Positions 9,353-19,134 are shown, counted from the first letter of the stretch. The stretch is DNA of 64,000 nucleotides from an uncultured Prevotellaceae bacterium (GCA_946415705.1 CAMKTN010000006.1:1-64000), one strand, 5' to 3'. The notes: generated by a model not told the origin, from the sequence alone. Numbers and translations are program-made.

Positions 9353-11659
9353 ATGAAAGATTTTGCGCGCATACACCTGCTCACAGCAGGCATCCTTTTT
9401 GCAGGCCTCGTAGGCTTCATGGCATCCTGTACCGAGGAGATCAACACCGAGGACCGCTTCACGGCCACGGACTATACCATCATGAGCTATCTGGAGTATA
9501 GCAACGACGCCCCCAACTATACCGAGTATGTCAGTCTGCTCTACCAGGTACCCATCAGCGAACAGTCGCACTCCACGGTGGCACAGCTGCTTTCGACGCG
9601 CGGCGCCTACACCTGCTTTGCGCCCAACAACAAAGCCATCTACGACTACCTGGACTCCCTGTATAAGAAAGGCATCATCACCGAGCCCACCTGGGACGGT
9701 TTCCGCTCCGAGGCCACGCTGGACTCCGTGCGCAAGGTCATCGTCTATAACAGCGTGCTCGACGGCAGCAATATCGACATGGTGCTGGAGATGGGCGATA
9801 TCGTCTCGCAGAACGACGAGGATGAGTTCACCCTCCCCAACCTCAACGACCGCAAGCTCTACAAGACACACATCGACCAGACGGACTCCATCTTCATCAA
9901 CGGTGTCTCGCTCATCGACCTGAAGAACCGCGATGTGAAGACCCTCAACGGCCGCGTGCATGAGGTGCATTCCGTCATCGCACCCAGCAATGACACGATG
10001 GCCGACGTCCTGCGGCAGTACATCGCAGAGAATGTAAAAGGCTTCATCGTGATGGCCAAGCTCATCCTCGCCTGCGGATTGGACGACACCCTCAGCAAGA
10101 CGCAGGACGACGTGTGGGAAAAACTCTACAAGACCGGCGCCGTCAAAGACCTGCCCAAACACTCCGACGGCATGGGAACAGGACCCATCCCCGACCACCG
10201 CAAGTACGGCTTCACCATCTTTGCCGAGCCCGACGCCTTCTGGGAGCAGACGCTGGCCGATGCAGGCATCCACAAAACCTACAGCCAGATTGAGGCTGCC
10301 GACATCAAGAACTTCCTCATGCAGAAGCAGCTCTACCCCAACGCTCGCCAGGACAACGACTTCACCAACGAGGAGAACATCCTCAACCAGTTCGTCACCT
10401 ACCACGTCCTGCCCTTCAAGCTGGCACCTGAGCGACTCGTCCTCCACCACAACGAGAACGGCTACTACTGGGAGAGTACTGAAGGGAAATACAGCGTACC
10501 CGTCTTTGAGTACTACACGACGATGGGTAAGCGCCGCCTCTTGAAAATTTACCAGAGCAAGGAGAGCGCCGATGAAGACCCCGAACTCCACGATGGCAAC
10601 GCCGGCATCTACCTCAACCGCTTCCCCATCCTCAGGAATGGGCGCGGCATGTTCAGCGATGAGAGTGTTTACACCAATAACGACTACCACGAGAGCGGAC
10701 TGTTCAAGGAGCCCGGTAGCGCCGCCACCCTCTATCCCGACGAGAACCGCGGTGTGCGCGTCCGCTTCCAGGCTGAGGACGCCGCCAAGCACCAGAAACT
10801 GCTGAACAGCTGCATCTATCCTATTGAGCGCCTGCTGGTATATACCGAGAACGTGCAGAACCGCCTCGCCGGCGAGCGCATACGCATCAACATGGCCGCC
10901 ATGTTCCCCGAGATGACCAACAACGACCTGCGACGCCCCAGAGGAAAATACAAGTTCTCACCTGCCGACCACCCCTATGGCGGCACCGTGGGCTTCCCCG
11001 TGGAATATCCCTACCTGGCCGACGTGACGATGCGCGAGGGCACCGGTTTCTACTACCTCTCCGGCATCAACTACAACTGGTTCAACTATCAGGGCGATGA
11101 GTTCAATATCATCGGCAAGTACGAGTTCACGATGAAGCTGCCACCCGTGCCCAAGCGCGGACATTATGAGATACGCTTCGGCGTCAGCTCCAACTCCAAC
11201 TTGCGCAGTATGTGTCAGGTCTATTTCGGTTCCGACCCCAACTACCTGCCTGCCCAGGACATTCCTATGGACCTCCGCATCGGTTTTCTCCGCCACCGCT
11301 TCAAGAACAGTACCCAGACTTCTACCTTCGGCTACACGAATGATGCCGATTACGAGGCAGATACCAAGCTCAGCACAGAAGAGCAGGATGAGATTAATAA
11401 AGCTCTGCGCGCACGCGGCTTCATGAAGGGGCCTAAATATTACCACTGTGGCAAGGGCACGAGTGCGCCTTTGGCCAACACGCGGGAGGCCGTCTCACGC
11501 CGCATCATGGTCAGCGAGGACCTCGACCCCGACAAAGAATACTACATCCGCTTCAAGAACGTCCTCGACGACGAAAGCCTCCAGTTCTTCATGGACTACT
11601 TCGAGTTCGTCTCCAAGGACGTCTATGACAACCCTGTCGAGCCAGAGGACGTCTGGTAA
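9353..11659 (+). CDS. Fasciclin (FAS1) domain lipoprotein
   Basis: A 768-residue predicted surface lipoprotein. The signal peptide ends in lipobox GFMASC (Cys 26). A FAS1-type adhesion domain follows, with YTCFAPNNKAIYDYLDSLYK near residues 90-110 and LNGRVHEVHSVIAPSNDTM closing it near residue 210. A second, weaker FAS1-like unit is suggested by FTIFAEPDAFWEQTLADAGI (about 285-305) and FVTYHVLPFKLAPE. The remainder is beta-rich and not assigned. Proteins like this often accompany polysaccharide-use loci, but no SusC/D pair is present here. ATG 9353 is used rather than the TTG at 9320, which falls inside the promoter element. Confidence 0.85.
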   Translation: MKDFARIHLLTAGILFAGLVGFMASCTEEINTEDRFTATDYTIMSYLEYSNDAPNYTEYVSLLYQVPISEQSHSTVAQLLSTRGAYTCFAPNNKAIYDYLDSLYKKGIITEPTWDGFRSEATLDSVRKVIVYNSVLDGSNIDMVLEMGDIVSQNDEDEFTLPNLNDRKLYKTHIDQTDSIFINGVSLIDLKNRDVKTLNGRVHEVHSVIAPSNDTMADVLRQYIAENVKGFIVMAKLILACGLDDTLSKTQDDVWEKLYKTGAVKDLPKHSDGMGTGPIPDHRKYGFTIFAEPDAFWEQTLADAGIHKTYSQIEAADIKNFLMQKQLYPNARQDNDFTNEENILNQFVTYHVLPFKLAPERLVLHHNENGYYWESTEGKYSVPVFEYYTTMGKRRLLKIYQSKESADEDPELHDGNAGIYLNRFPILRNGRGMFSDESVYTNNDYHESGLFKEPGSAATLYPDENRGVRVRFQAEDAAKHQKLLNSCIYPIERLLVYTENVQNRLAGERIRINMAAMFPEMTNNDLRRPRGKYKFSPADHPYGGTVGFPVEYPYLADVTMREGTGFYYLSGINYNWFNYQGDEFNIIGKYEFTMKLPPVPKRGHYEIRFGVSSNSNLRSMCQVYFGSDPNYLPAQDIPMDLRIGFLRHRFKNSTQTSTFGYTNDADYEADTKLSTEEQDEINKALRARGFMKGPKYYHCGKGTSAPLANTREAVSRRIMVSEDLDPDKEYYIRFKNVLDDESLQFFMDYFEFVSKDVYDNPVEPEDVW

Positions 11660-11670
11660 CTACGCTGCTC

Positions 11671-14352
11671 TTACGGATTCTGGAACTTAGGTTTAAGTTC
11701 GTCTGGTGAGTCGTTGGTGAACATATCAACGACTGGGGCGTCGCGCTCGAAGAGATGACGGAGGATCACGGGGTCGAGCGTGAGCGTAGGCTGGAAAGCA
11801 GAGGACTCCATATAGCGGAGGATGCTGTGGCGAAGCTGACGGGCCACGATGCGACGATTGAGATCTGTGGTGATGTCGAGGGTGGTGAGCAGCAGACGGC
11901 CGTTCAGCACGCGTGCCTCCACCATCATACCGAGCTTACGGGACAGGTGCCACGTGTCAATGGGCTGCACAATGGGCTGGTAGTCCTTGGGGAACTCGGC
12001 GAGGTTCATGCACTGCGCGCGGTTGGTGAGCTCCCACCACTGTAGATCCTGCCAGTCGTCGGTGGGGAAGTCGGCAAAGACGGGATGCTCTGCCTGAATA
12101 TAGGCGCCTGTAGTGTGTGGCGGCTTCATCTTGAACCACGACGTGTTCCAGAAAACGGGGAGGAAGCGATGCACGACATCTGCACCATAACGGATCTGCC
12201 CTGCAGCGCAGAGGAGCACGTCGCGGCCTGCCTGCAATTGTTCTAAAGCCTCATTCATGGAAGCGGTCACGAACAACCGCTCATCTCTCATCTCTAATCG
12301 CTCATCTTTCATCTCCTTCGGATAGACCCAGAAGTCCCAATGGTTCTGGTGGGTGTCATCTGCGGTGATGGTAAGGGTGAGCTTCTGGGCGGTCGTGAGG
12401 GCTGCGGGGATGAATACAATCTCATGTCCCACGTCACATGCTCCCTGCGCCATAATATACACTCCGTCATCTATCTGATAGTTGAGAGTTGAGGGTTTAT
12501 GATTGAGGGATGATGGACTATAGAGGGAGACGGGAATGCGGAGGGTGTCGGAGGTGACGAAGGTGAAGCGGGGGAAATGGGCGAGGGGAACGAGGTCGCT
12601 GCAGAACTCTCGCCAGTCGGCGGCGGTGCAGTAGCCTTTCTCACGCCAATGGACGTTGAGGGCACCCACGAGCGCGGTGCCCTGACCGCTGTAGTCGTTG
12701 AGACCGAGGAGCTGGAAGCCTGCATAGTGGGGCGTGCGCAGATGCCGCTCAATCTCATATTTATAGGCGAGCACCTGCAGGCGTCCGCTGGCCATCAGGA
12801 AGCGTTCGGCCTGCGAGGCCATCCCGTGGTCGGCGAGGAGGTCGCGGAAAATCTCGAAGTTGGCGGCACGATAGGCACCTGTATATTGCGGAATCTCCTT
12901 GAAGTCGGGGAAAGCGCACCACTGGCCTTGCTCGTGCGAGATAATTGGGGAGTTGTTTTCGGCTGAGGATTTGAAGTTGCGGGGATGGGTGATTCCTTCT
13001 ATGAAATCATCGTTACTGGAGGGCTGTCGGCGATTCCATTCGAGGCCGCGAGCGCCACCTTTGACATGGTATTCAGAGCCGGAGTCCCATTCCCAGCCGC
13101 CGCCGACGCTGGCGGTGCAGTAGATGCGTGAGGGGTCATGGGCCTTCATGGTTTGCACGAAGGTGGTCCCCCACTCCACCCAACGCCCTGCGGGCTCATT
13201 GCCTGCGGCGAGCATGATGAAGGAGGGGTGGTGGCCGTAGGTATCAAGGATGGCGCGCCCCTCTTCCATGAGGTATTTGTCGATGGGCTGTCCGTTGCCG
13301 AGCTTCACACCGTGATTGGGCCACGACGGACCTTCGGGCTGCAGGTAGATGCCGAGGCGGTCGGCAGCCACAAAGGCGGCCTCGGGTGGGCAGTAGCTGT
13401 GGAAGCGGACGTGGTTGAGGCCATACTCCTTGCATTTCCCGAGGAAGCGCATCCACGAGGCGGTGTCGGTGGGAGGATAGCCCGTCTCGGGGAAGCAACA
13501 GTTCTCCACGGTGCCACGCAGATGGATGGGCTGTCCGTTGAGGAGGATGTCACGCCCCTGCACCTGCACCTCGCGGAAGCCGAAGGTGACACTGACGGGC
13601 ACGCCGTCGTAGGTGACGGTAGCGGTGTAGAGCTTCGGGTGGTGCTCGTCCCACGGCTGGGCGTCGGGGACGTGGATGTCATAAGTGCGGTCGTTGAGGG
13701 TGAGGTGCACGGTAGAGGTGGCGAGATCGGTGATGACGCGGCGGCGCCAGATGAGGGGCTCCGCACGCAACTCTATGCGCCCGGCGATGCCGTTCCAGTT
13801 GCCCTGCGTCTGATCGGTGACGCTGTGGCTGTCCTGGCCCACGCAGACGTTCTCGATGCCGTTATAGACGCGGATGGAGAGCTCGTTGTCCCGGCCAAAG
13901 CGCAGGTAGGGCGTAACATCGTACTGATGCGGCGCGGAGAGGGACATCTGATGACCCACCTCGTGGCCGTTGACAAAGACCGTGGTCTCGATATGCGGAC
14001 GCTCCAGGAAGAGGGTGACACGCTGCCCGCGCCACTGCTTGGGGACACGCACCGTGCGGCTATAAACGGCCTCGCCCACGAAATGGTGCTGGGGCGTGAG
14101 GAAGAACGGGAATTTCATCGCCCCCGCCTTGCGGTAGCGCTCCATGTAAGGGTTGAAGAAATAGCTGGAGTCATAGAGGGAGCCCGTCCAGCGGGTATCT
14201 ACGGTGACGGGGTCGCCGATGCCGCGCGTGATCATAGAGCCGGGCAGCTCCATCGTGGTTTCAGGCAGGCGCGAGCGGAGGCGCCAGGTGCCGGAGAGGT
14301 CGAGACAAAGGAGGAGCGCACACAAGGCGTGCAGGAAGGTGAGCAGATGCAT
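11671..14352 (-). CDS. Glycoside hydrolase family 2 protein (beta-galactosidase/glucuronidase-like)
   Basis: An 893-residue exported GH2 enzyme with a signal-like N-terminus, a sugar-binding jelly-roll domain (about 20-200, GEAVYSRTVRVPKQWRGQRV), an Ig-like domain and a TIM barrel. The acid/base is Glu386 in AAGNEPAG and the likely nucleophile Glu474 in ISHEQGQW. Substrate specificity cannot be stated. Two heptamer repeat arrays (12281-12315 and 12481-12515) are translated in frame inside the C-terminal part as SSLNHKPSTLNY and MKDERLEMRDERL. The gene is convergent with the fasciclin gene with only 11 bp between stops and no visible terminator. Confidence 0.9.
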   Translation of the reverse strand: MHLLTFLHALCALLLCLDLSGTWRLRSRLPETTMELPGSMITRGIGDPVTVDTRWTGSLYDSSYFFNPYMERYRKAGAMKFPFFLTPQHHFVGEAVYSRTVRVPKQWRGQRVTLFLERPHIETTVFVNGHEVGHQMSLSAPHQYDVTPYLRFGRDNELSIRVYNGIENVCVGQDSHSVTDQTQGNWNGIAGRIELRAEPLIWRRRVITDLATSTVHLTLNDRTYDIHVPDAQPWDEHHPKLYTATVTYDGVPVSVTFGFREVQVQGRDILLNGQPIHLRGTVENCCFPETGYPPTDTASWMRFLGKCKEYGLNHVRFHSYCPPEAAFVAADRLGIYLQPEGPSWPNHGVKLGNGQPIDKYLMEEGRAILDTYGHHPSFIMLAAGNEPAGRWVEWGTTFVQTMKAHDPSRIYCTASVGGGWEWDSGSEYHVKGGARGLEWNRRQPSSNDDFIEGITHPRNFKSSAENNSPIISHEQGQWCAFPDFKEIPQYTGAYRAANFEIFRDLLADHGMASQAERFLMASGRLQVLAYKYEIERHLRTPHYAGFQLLGLNDYSGQGTALVGALNVHWREKGYCTAADWREFCSDLVPLAHFPRFTFVTSDTLRIPVSLYSPSSLNHKPSTLNYQIDDGVYIMAQGACDVGHEIVFIPAALTTAQKLTLTITADDTHQNHWDFWVYPKEMKDERLEMRDERLFVTASMNEALEQLQAGRDVLLCAAGQIRYGADVVHRFLPVFWNTSWFKMKPPHTTGAYIQAEHPVFADFPTDDWQDLQWWELTNRAQCMNLAEFPKDYQPIVQPIDTWHLSRKLGMMVEARVLNGRLLLTTLDITTDLNRRIVARQLRHSILRYMESSAFQPTLTLDPVILRHLFERDAPVVDMFTNDSPDELKPKFQNP
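12281..12315. repeat. In-frame heptamer array inside the GH2 gene
   Basis: Five 7-bp units TCATCTC, TCATCTC, TAATCGC, TCATCTT, TCATCTC, translated on the minus strand as part of MKDERLEMRDERL. Confidence 0.85.
12481..12515. repeat. Second in-frame heptamer array inside the GH2 gene
   Basis: Five 7-bp units GTTGAGA, GTTGAGG, GTTTATG, ATTGAGG, GATGATG, translated as PSSLNHKPSTLN. Confidence 0.85.
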
Positions 14353-14367
14353 AGCGGAAAGAGATTA

Positions 14368-15435
14368 TTATTGCAGCAGCAACTGACGGGCTGCTTCGAT
14401 GAGGGTGTCGAGGCCGCGAGCGCGATCCTCGTCGGTGAGGCTGACGACGATGTCGGGCTGTATGCCGAATTCGATGTGGTTCATGTCGGCATCGTACATG
14501 GGGCAGGCCGAGAAGCGGACGCTCCAGCCGTTGGGGAGCTCCGACGAGAAGGGCATACCGCTGCCGCCACCTGTCTGGTCGCCGAGGACGGTGACCTGCG
14601 GACAGCATTTCATGTCACGCACGAAGGTGTTGGTGGCGCTGTAGCACCGACGGTTTGTGAGCACGACGACCCGCTTCTGCCACCGCACGCCCTCGGAGGG
14701 TTCCAGGTACTGTTCCTTGGGCGTGGAGAAGTCGTTGTGTCCCTTGCCGGTCTTATGACTGATGTAGCCGACCAGGCGACGCTCGTTGGTGAAACGCTGG
14801 GCGAGACGTTCGGAGAGGGTGAGGTTGCCGCCGCTGTTGTTGCGCAGGTCAAGGATAAGGCCGTTGCAGCTTCGCAGGCCGTAGAGCACCTCGTCGAGGT
14901 TTCCTTCGCCAAAACTCGAGGCGAAGGAGGAACAGACGAGGTAGCCGATGTTATCGTCGAGGATGCGGTACTTCAGCGACGAGGCTATCTTGTAATCCGT
15001 ACCGAGGTAGGCATCCTGCAAGTCCTGATAGAAGTTAGGGGGAAAGTCCTCGTACCACGACCAGTTGCGCCCCACGTCGGCTGGTGTGTAGAGGTTCACG
15101 TGGCCGTCGCGCAGCTCGGAGAGCATCTCCGCCAGCACCTCAAAGAGCTGGGCCTTGGTCATATCATCAGACAGGCGGGCACGATAGCGTCCACGCACCT
15201 CGTTCCAGTCGAGACCGATGGCCTCGCGCTTATAGTCCAAGAAGCAATAGTGCTCGTCGATGATCGTCCATAGCGCCTCCATATTCCCCTCCGGCGTGTC
15301 CTCGAAATCTTCTGCCTGGAAGCAGGAGGAAAGCGCGAACGATGAAATGATAAATGATAAAAGGAGCCAATAGCTTCTATAGTCTCTATAGCTACTATCG
15401 AGTCTATCAGCCTTATGGGACTTATTACCTATCAT
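14368..15435 (-). CDS. S41 family (C-terminal processing) peptidase, lipoprotein
   Basis: A 355-residue S41 protease. The catalytic serine is Ser266 in RRCYSATNTFV, and the downstream GDQTGGGSGMPFSSELPNG segment is the usual substrate-groove region; LRDGHVNLYTPAD is an N-terminal family signature. No PDZ domain is obvious, as in the Bacteroidetes tricorn-like S41 group. A lipobox FALSSC (Cys 38) implies membrane anchoring. The signal peptide and start codon are encoded by nonamer and heptamer repeats (about 15344-15435), so the annotated N-terminus is unusually built. It lies 15 bp upstream of the GH2 gene on the same strand. Confidence 0.88.
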   Translation of the reverse strand: MIGNKSHKADRLDSSYRDYRSYWLLLSFIISSFALSSCFQAEDFEDTPEGNMEALWTIIDEHYCFLDYKREAIGLDWNEVRGRYRARLSDDMTKAQLFEVLAEMLSELRDGHVNLYTPADVGRNWSWYEDFPPNFYQDLQDAYLGTDYKIASSLKYRILDDNIGYLVCSSFASSFGEGNLDEVLYGLRSCNGLILDLRNNSGGNLTLSERLAQRFTNERRLVGYISHKTGKGHNDFSTPKEQYLEPSEGVRWQKRVVVLTNRRCYSATNTFVRDMKCCPQVTVLGDQTGGGSGMPFSSELPNGWSVRFSACPMYDADMNHIEFGIQPDIVVSLTDEDRARGLDTLIEAARQLLLQ

Positions 15436-15459
15436 CTCTAATCTCTAATTTTTAATCTA
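15378..15459. repeat. Nonamer then heptamer array spanning the S41 start codon
   Basis: Six 9-bp units beginning TAT (TATAGTCTC, TATAGCTAC, TATCGAGTC, TATCAGCCT, TATGGGACT, TATTACCTA, 15378-15431) are followed by 7-bp units TCATCTC, TAATCTC, TAATTTT, TAATCTA (15432-15459). The S41 start codon and the stop codon of the upstream DUF3316 gene both lie in it. Confidence 0.8.
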
Positions 15460-16362
15460 AAGAATAAATCCATTCGGGAACTGTCGGCGCGTGAGGCGGC
15501 GCGTGTGATGGCGAACCCATCCGACCATGAATCCTGCGGTGAAATCGGCATGAACGAGGTTGTTGACATGCGAGCTCTGGCTGTCGAGGAAGAGGCCGTA
15601 GCGGATCGAGGAACGGCGCAGAGGGATGTCCATCGTGAGCTGGTTGCGCCAGCGCAAGGCCTTCCACGGTAGCGTGGCGATGACGTTGTGGTCGGGTTGC
15701 TGGAGCACGAAGATCTCATAGTAGCCCTGCCCGTAGTTGGGACTGAACATCACGCCCAAGAGCTGGAAGTCCGTCTGGTAGCGCACGGCAGCCTCCCGAC
15801 GGCAGAAGGGAAAGCGGAAGATGGCCGCTGCGGAGGCGTCCAAGTGGACGTTGGCGATGGCCTGTGCAGGGTTGTTGCTGTTGCGGGCGTTGTAGAGGAC
15901 ACCGAGGGTGGCACCCAGCTGCGGTCCCGCCATCAAGCGCCAGCGCTGGCCGAGGAGCCAGTTGTAGTGGAGAGCATAGTCGTAATGCACCTGCCCCCCG
16001 AGATAACTGCCCTTGCCGGAGTCGCTGGATGAGGAGGTGAAGTTGAGCTGCACGAGCGACTGCCCGCTGACGCGCCCCCGCCAGAGCGACGTCATGCGCA
16101 GGCCTTCATGCAGCATCGAGAGCTGGTAGCCCGTGTAGCGCAGCGGGGTGAGATAGGTGTCCTGCTGCAAGGAGACGCCGCCGTAGAACACCGTGGCATG
16201 CGTCACATTCAGCTCCGTGGAATCGGCCTCTTGGGGGAAGATGGAAAGAGGAAAGAGAAACATGGGAGCCACCGCACAAAGCAGCAGACGGAGCAATAGT
16301 CCGCATGCAGCTGGGCGTTTCCGCGTTTTTCCGCGCATGTCCGTGCCTTTCCGCATCTTCAT
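15457..16362 (-). CDS. DUF3316 family protein
   Basis: A 301-residue exported protein. A basic N-terminus precedes a hydrophobic signal (about 18-44, ending IFPQ). The body is beta-rich with HATVFYGGVSLQQDTYLTPL and LRYTGYQLSMLHEGL, resembling the Bacteroidetes family DUF3316 (function unknown), and probably forms an outer-membrane barrel. Its ATG overlaps the parC stop codon by 4 bp, so translation coupling is likely. An ATG at residue 9 (MRGKTRKR) is an alternative start. The stop codon falls in a heptamer repeat. Confidence 0.72.
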   Translation of the reverse strand: MKMRKGTDMRGKTRKRPAACGLLLRLLLCAVAPMFLFPLSIFPQEADSTELNVTHATVFYGGVSLQQDTYLTPLRYTGYQLSMLHEGLRMTSLWRGRVSGQSLVQLNFTSSSSDSGKGSYLGGQVHYDYALHYNWLLGQRWRLMAGPQLGATLGVLYNARNSNNPAQAIANVHLDASAAAIFRFPFCRREAAVRYQTDFQLLGVMFSPNYGQGYYEIFVLQQPDHNVIATLPWKALRWRNQLTMDIPLRRSSIRYGLFLDSQSSHVNNLVHADFTAGFMVGWVRHHTRRLTRRQFPNGFIL

Positions 16363-19073
16363 TCTTCAAAGAGGTTGAATTGGCCTGTGAGGGGGTCGAT
16401 GCTGCCAGGACGGGCGGGATGCCCCTCTTCCTGATTCTCGGGAAGAGCCTCGCTATCGCTTGAATCCTCAGGGACATCTGCCTCCTCAGGGAGCTCTTCA
16501 CCGTCCTCCCCCCCTGAGGGGAGTGAAGAGGGGGGCTCCTCTGGGAAGCGCGTGGGCTCCAGTTCCTCAATCTTGGCGAGGGCGAGGGTGGTGAGGCGCT
16601 TGCCCTTGGCCTTGAAGCTCTTCTGGCCAATGAACTGCTCGGCATCCACTTCCAGCGGGTCGCGGAAGTCGTCGGGGGCGCCGTAGGTGAGCAGCAGGCG
16701 CGGATAGACGGTGTCCGTGAGCAGCAGCAGGCGGCTGTCGGGGTTCTCGCCCAGGAAGTTCTGGTGGCGCGCCGTAGCCTCCAGCGGGAAGCGCTTGAGG
16801 TAGGGGAAGCCCTGGTCGGCATCGAAGAGGGCAGCCGTCCACACCTTCAGCGCGTCGAACTTCTCGATGCGCAGGATGTTGGGCTCGTAGTGGTTGTTGA
16901 GGTCGAAGTTGGTGGTGTAGAACTCGCCGTTGTCGAGGATGACGAGGATCTGGTCATCAGCGTGGAACTCGCCCAGATACTGGCCGTGCTCGTCGTAGTT
17001 GAGGCGCTTCACATCGTGGTCAAACCACACGTGGCGACCGCCCAAAGTGCTGCTGCCGTGACTCTTCAGACCGATGCGCTCCACGTCGAGCTTCGTGAGC
17101 AGATTGCCCATCGACGCACGACCCTTGATCATGATCTCGCTGAAATCCTTGTCGAAGAAGGCGCGCTTGAGCTTCGGGTTGGGCTTCAGGTTCACCTTGA
17201 TGACCTCCGCCTCGCCGTTGGGGTTGGCGGTGAAGTAGGCCACGCGGCTGCCAGGCTTGCCCTGTGTGAGGTCGTACTCGCGGTCGCGTGTGATGCTGGT
17301 GACATTGAAGCGCTTGATATAGAACGCCCCGTCGCGCCCGTCGCGATAGACGCAGTTATAGATGGTACGCGTGTCGCTCTTCTTGAAGATGGCCACGTGC
17401 AGGATCTGGCATTTGCGCTTCTCGGCCTTCGAGCGCTCCGTCTCGCCCACGAAGACCTTCTCGCCGATGCGGATTACCTTGTAGGTGCCGTCCTTGTAGA
17501 AGATGATGACGTCGTCGAGGTCGGAGCAGTTGCAGACGAACTCGTCCTTCTTCAGCGATGTGCCGATGAAACCGTCCTCGCGGTTGATGTAGAGCTTCTG
17601 GTTGGCCTCCACCACCTTCGAGGCCTCGATGCTGTCGAAGCTGCGGATTTCGGTGAGGCGCGGGTGGTCCTTGCCGTATTTGTCCTGGATAAAACGGAAC
17701 CAGTTGGCCGTCACCTCGATCATGTTTGCCAGGTCGCGGTCGATCTCAGCCACCTCCTCCTTCATGCGGGCGATGAGCTCGTCGGCCTTGTCCTTGTTGA
17801 ACTTGGCGATGCGCTGCATCTTGATTTCGAGGAGGCGGAGGATGTCGTCCTTCGTCACCTCGCGCACGAACTGCGGGTAGAACGGCGTCAGGCGCTCGTC
17901 GATGTATTCACAGAGTTCATCGGTGCTGTTGGCATTCTCGAAGGGCTTGCCCTTGTAGATGCGCTCCTCGATGAAGATGCGTTCCAGGGAGGCGAAATGC
18001 AACGCTTCCATCAGCTCGCCGCGACGTATCAGCAGCTCCTTACGCAGCAGCTCCTTGGTGTTATCCACGGAGCGTTTCAGCACCTCACTGACGGTGAGGA
18101 AGCAGGGCTTGCGGTCGTCGATGACGCAGCAGTTAGGCGAGATGCTGACCTCGCAGTCGGTGCAGGCGTAGAGCGCGTCTATGGTCTTGTCAGAGCTGGC
18201 GCCCGGCATGAGATGGATGAGAATCTCCACGCCCGCGGCCGTCATGTCCTCCACCTTGCGAACCTTAATCTTTCCCTTCTCCGCAGCCTTCAGGATGGTG
18301 TCTATGAACTGGCTGGGCTTCTGCGGCGAACCCGTGGTCTTGCCGAAAGGCAGCTCCGTGATGGCCAGCGTCTTGCTGTCGCGCTTCTCTATCTTGGCAC
18401 GCACACGCACCACGCCGCCGCGTTGGCCGTCGTTGTATTTCGAGACGTCGATGCTGCCGCCCGTGGGGAAGTCGGGGTAGAGCTGGAAAGGCTCGTTGTG
18501 CAAGTACGCGATGGCCGCCTCGCAAATCTCGTTCAGGTTGTGCGGCAGGATCTTCGACGACAGACCCACGGCGATGCCCTCAGCGCCCTGTGCCAGCAGC
18601 AGCGGGAACTTCACCGGCAGGCAGATAGGCTCCTTGTTGCGCCCGTCGTAGCTGAGCTTCCACTCCGTCGTCTTAGGATTGAACACCACGTCCAGGGCGA
18701 ACTTCGACAGGCGCGCCTCAATGTAACGGCCCGCAGCCGCATCGTCGCCCGTGAGGATGTTACCCCAGTTTCCCTGGCAGTCGATGAGCAGCTCCTTCTG
18801 CCCCAGCTGCACCAGCGCGTCCTTGATGCTGGCGTCGCCGTGCGGATGGAACTGCATCGTGTGGCCCACGATGTTCGCGACCTTGTTGAAGCGCCCGTCA
18901 TCCATGCGCTTCATCGAGTGCAGGATACGTCGCTGCACAGGCTTGAAGCCATCGCCTATATGCGGCACGGCACGCTCCAGAATGACATACGAGGCATAGT
19001 CCAGGAACCAGTCCTGGTACATACGGTTCAGATGGTGTGTGATGCCATCCTGCATCACGTTTTTATCGTCCAT
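16359..19073 (-). CDS. parC: DNA topoisomerase IV subunit A
   Basis: A 904-residue type IIA topoisomerase subunit that cleaves and rejoins DNA. The active-site tyrosine is Tyr117 in AAAGRYIEARLS; the winged-helix region reads FHPHGDASIKDALVQLGQ. The C-terminal half carries the beta-pinwheel. Lack of a canonical gyrase box and the overall pattern fit the Bacteroidetes topoisomerase IV A subunit rather than GyrA. The acidic C-terminal tail contains EEPPSSLPSGGEDGEELPEE, encoded by a palindromic REP-like element (16493-16530). The parE partner is not in this window. A TATCTTTG promoter element lies 62 bp upstream. Confidence 0.93.
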   Translation of the reverse strand: MDDKNVMQDGITHHLNRMYQDWFLDYASYVILERAVPHIGDGFKPVQRRILHSMKRMDDGRFNKVANIVGHTMQFHPHGDASIKDALVQLGQKELLIDCQGNWGNILTGDDAAAGRYIEARLSKFALDVVFNPKTTEWKLSYDGRNKEPICLPVKFPLLLAQGAEGIAVGLSSKILPHNLNEICEAAIAYLHNEPFQLYPDFPTGGSIDVSKYNDGQRGGVVRVRAKIEKRDSKTLAITELPFGKTTGSPQKPSQFIDTILKAAEKGKIKVRKVEDMTAAGVEILIHLMPGASSDKTIDALYACTDCEVSISPNCCVIDDRKPCFLTVSEVLKRSVDNTKELLRKELLIRRGELMEALHFASLERIFIEERIYKGKPFENANSTDELCEYIDERLTPFYPQFVREVTKDDILRLLEIKMQRIAKFNKDKADELIARMKEEVAEIDRDLANMIEVTANWFRFIQDKYGKDHPRLTEIRSFDSIEASKVVEANQKLYINREDGFIGTSLKKDEFVCNCSDLDDVIIFYKDGTYKVIRIGEKVFVGETERSKAEKRKCQILHVAIFKKSDTRTIYNCVYRDGRDGAFYIKRFNVTSITRDREYDLTQGKPGSRVAYFTANPNGEAEVIKVNLKPNPKLKRAFFDKDFSEIMIKGRASMGNLLTKLDVERIGLKSHGSSTLGGRHVWFDHDVKRLNYDEHGQYLGEFHADDQILVILDNGEFYTTNFDLNNHYEPNILRIEKFDALKVWTAALFDADQGFPYLKRFPLEATARHQNFLGENPDSRLLLLTDTVYPRLLLTYGAPDDFRDPLEVDAEQFIGQKSFKAKGKRLTTLALAKIEELEPTRFPEEPPSSLPSGGEDGEELPEEADVPEDSSDSEALPENQEEGHPARPGSIDPLTGQFNLFEE
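16493..16530. repeat. REP-like palindrome inside the parC tail
   Basis: Arms CTCTTCAC..CTCCCC and GGGGAG..TGAAGAG pair around CCCTGA. It is translated in frame into a Gly/Pro/Ser/Glu linker near the C-terminus. Confidence 0.65.
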
Positions 19074-19101
19074 GAACGCTGCTGATCGCGGCTTCGCCGC
19101 A

Positions 19102-19122
19102 GTTTAAAGTTGAAGGTTAAGG
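19102..19122. repeat. Short heptamer array upstream of parC
   Basis: Three units GTTTAAA, GTTGAAG, GTTAAGG lie between the parC promoter element and its start codon, in the untranslated leader. Confidence 0.6.
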
Positions 19123-19134
19123 GATTTTTCGGCG

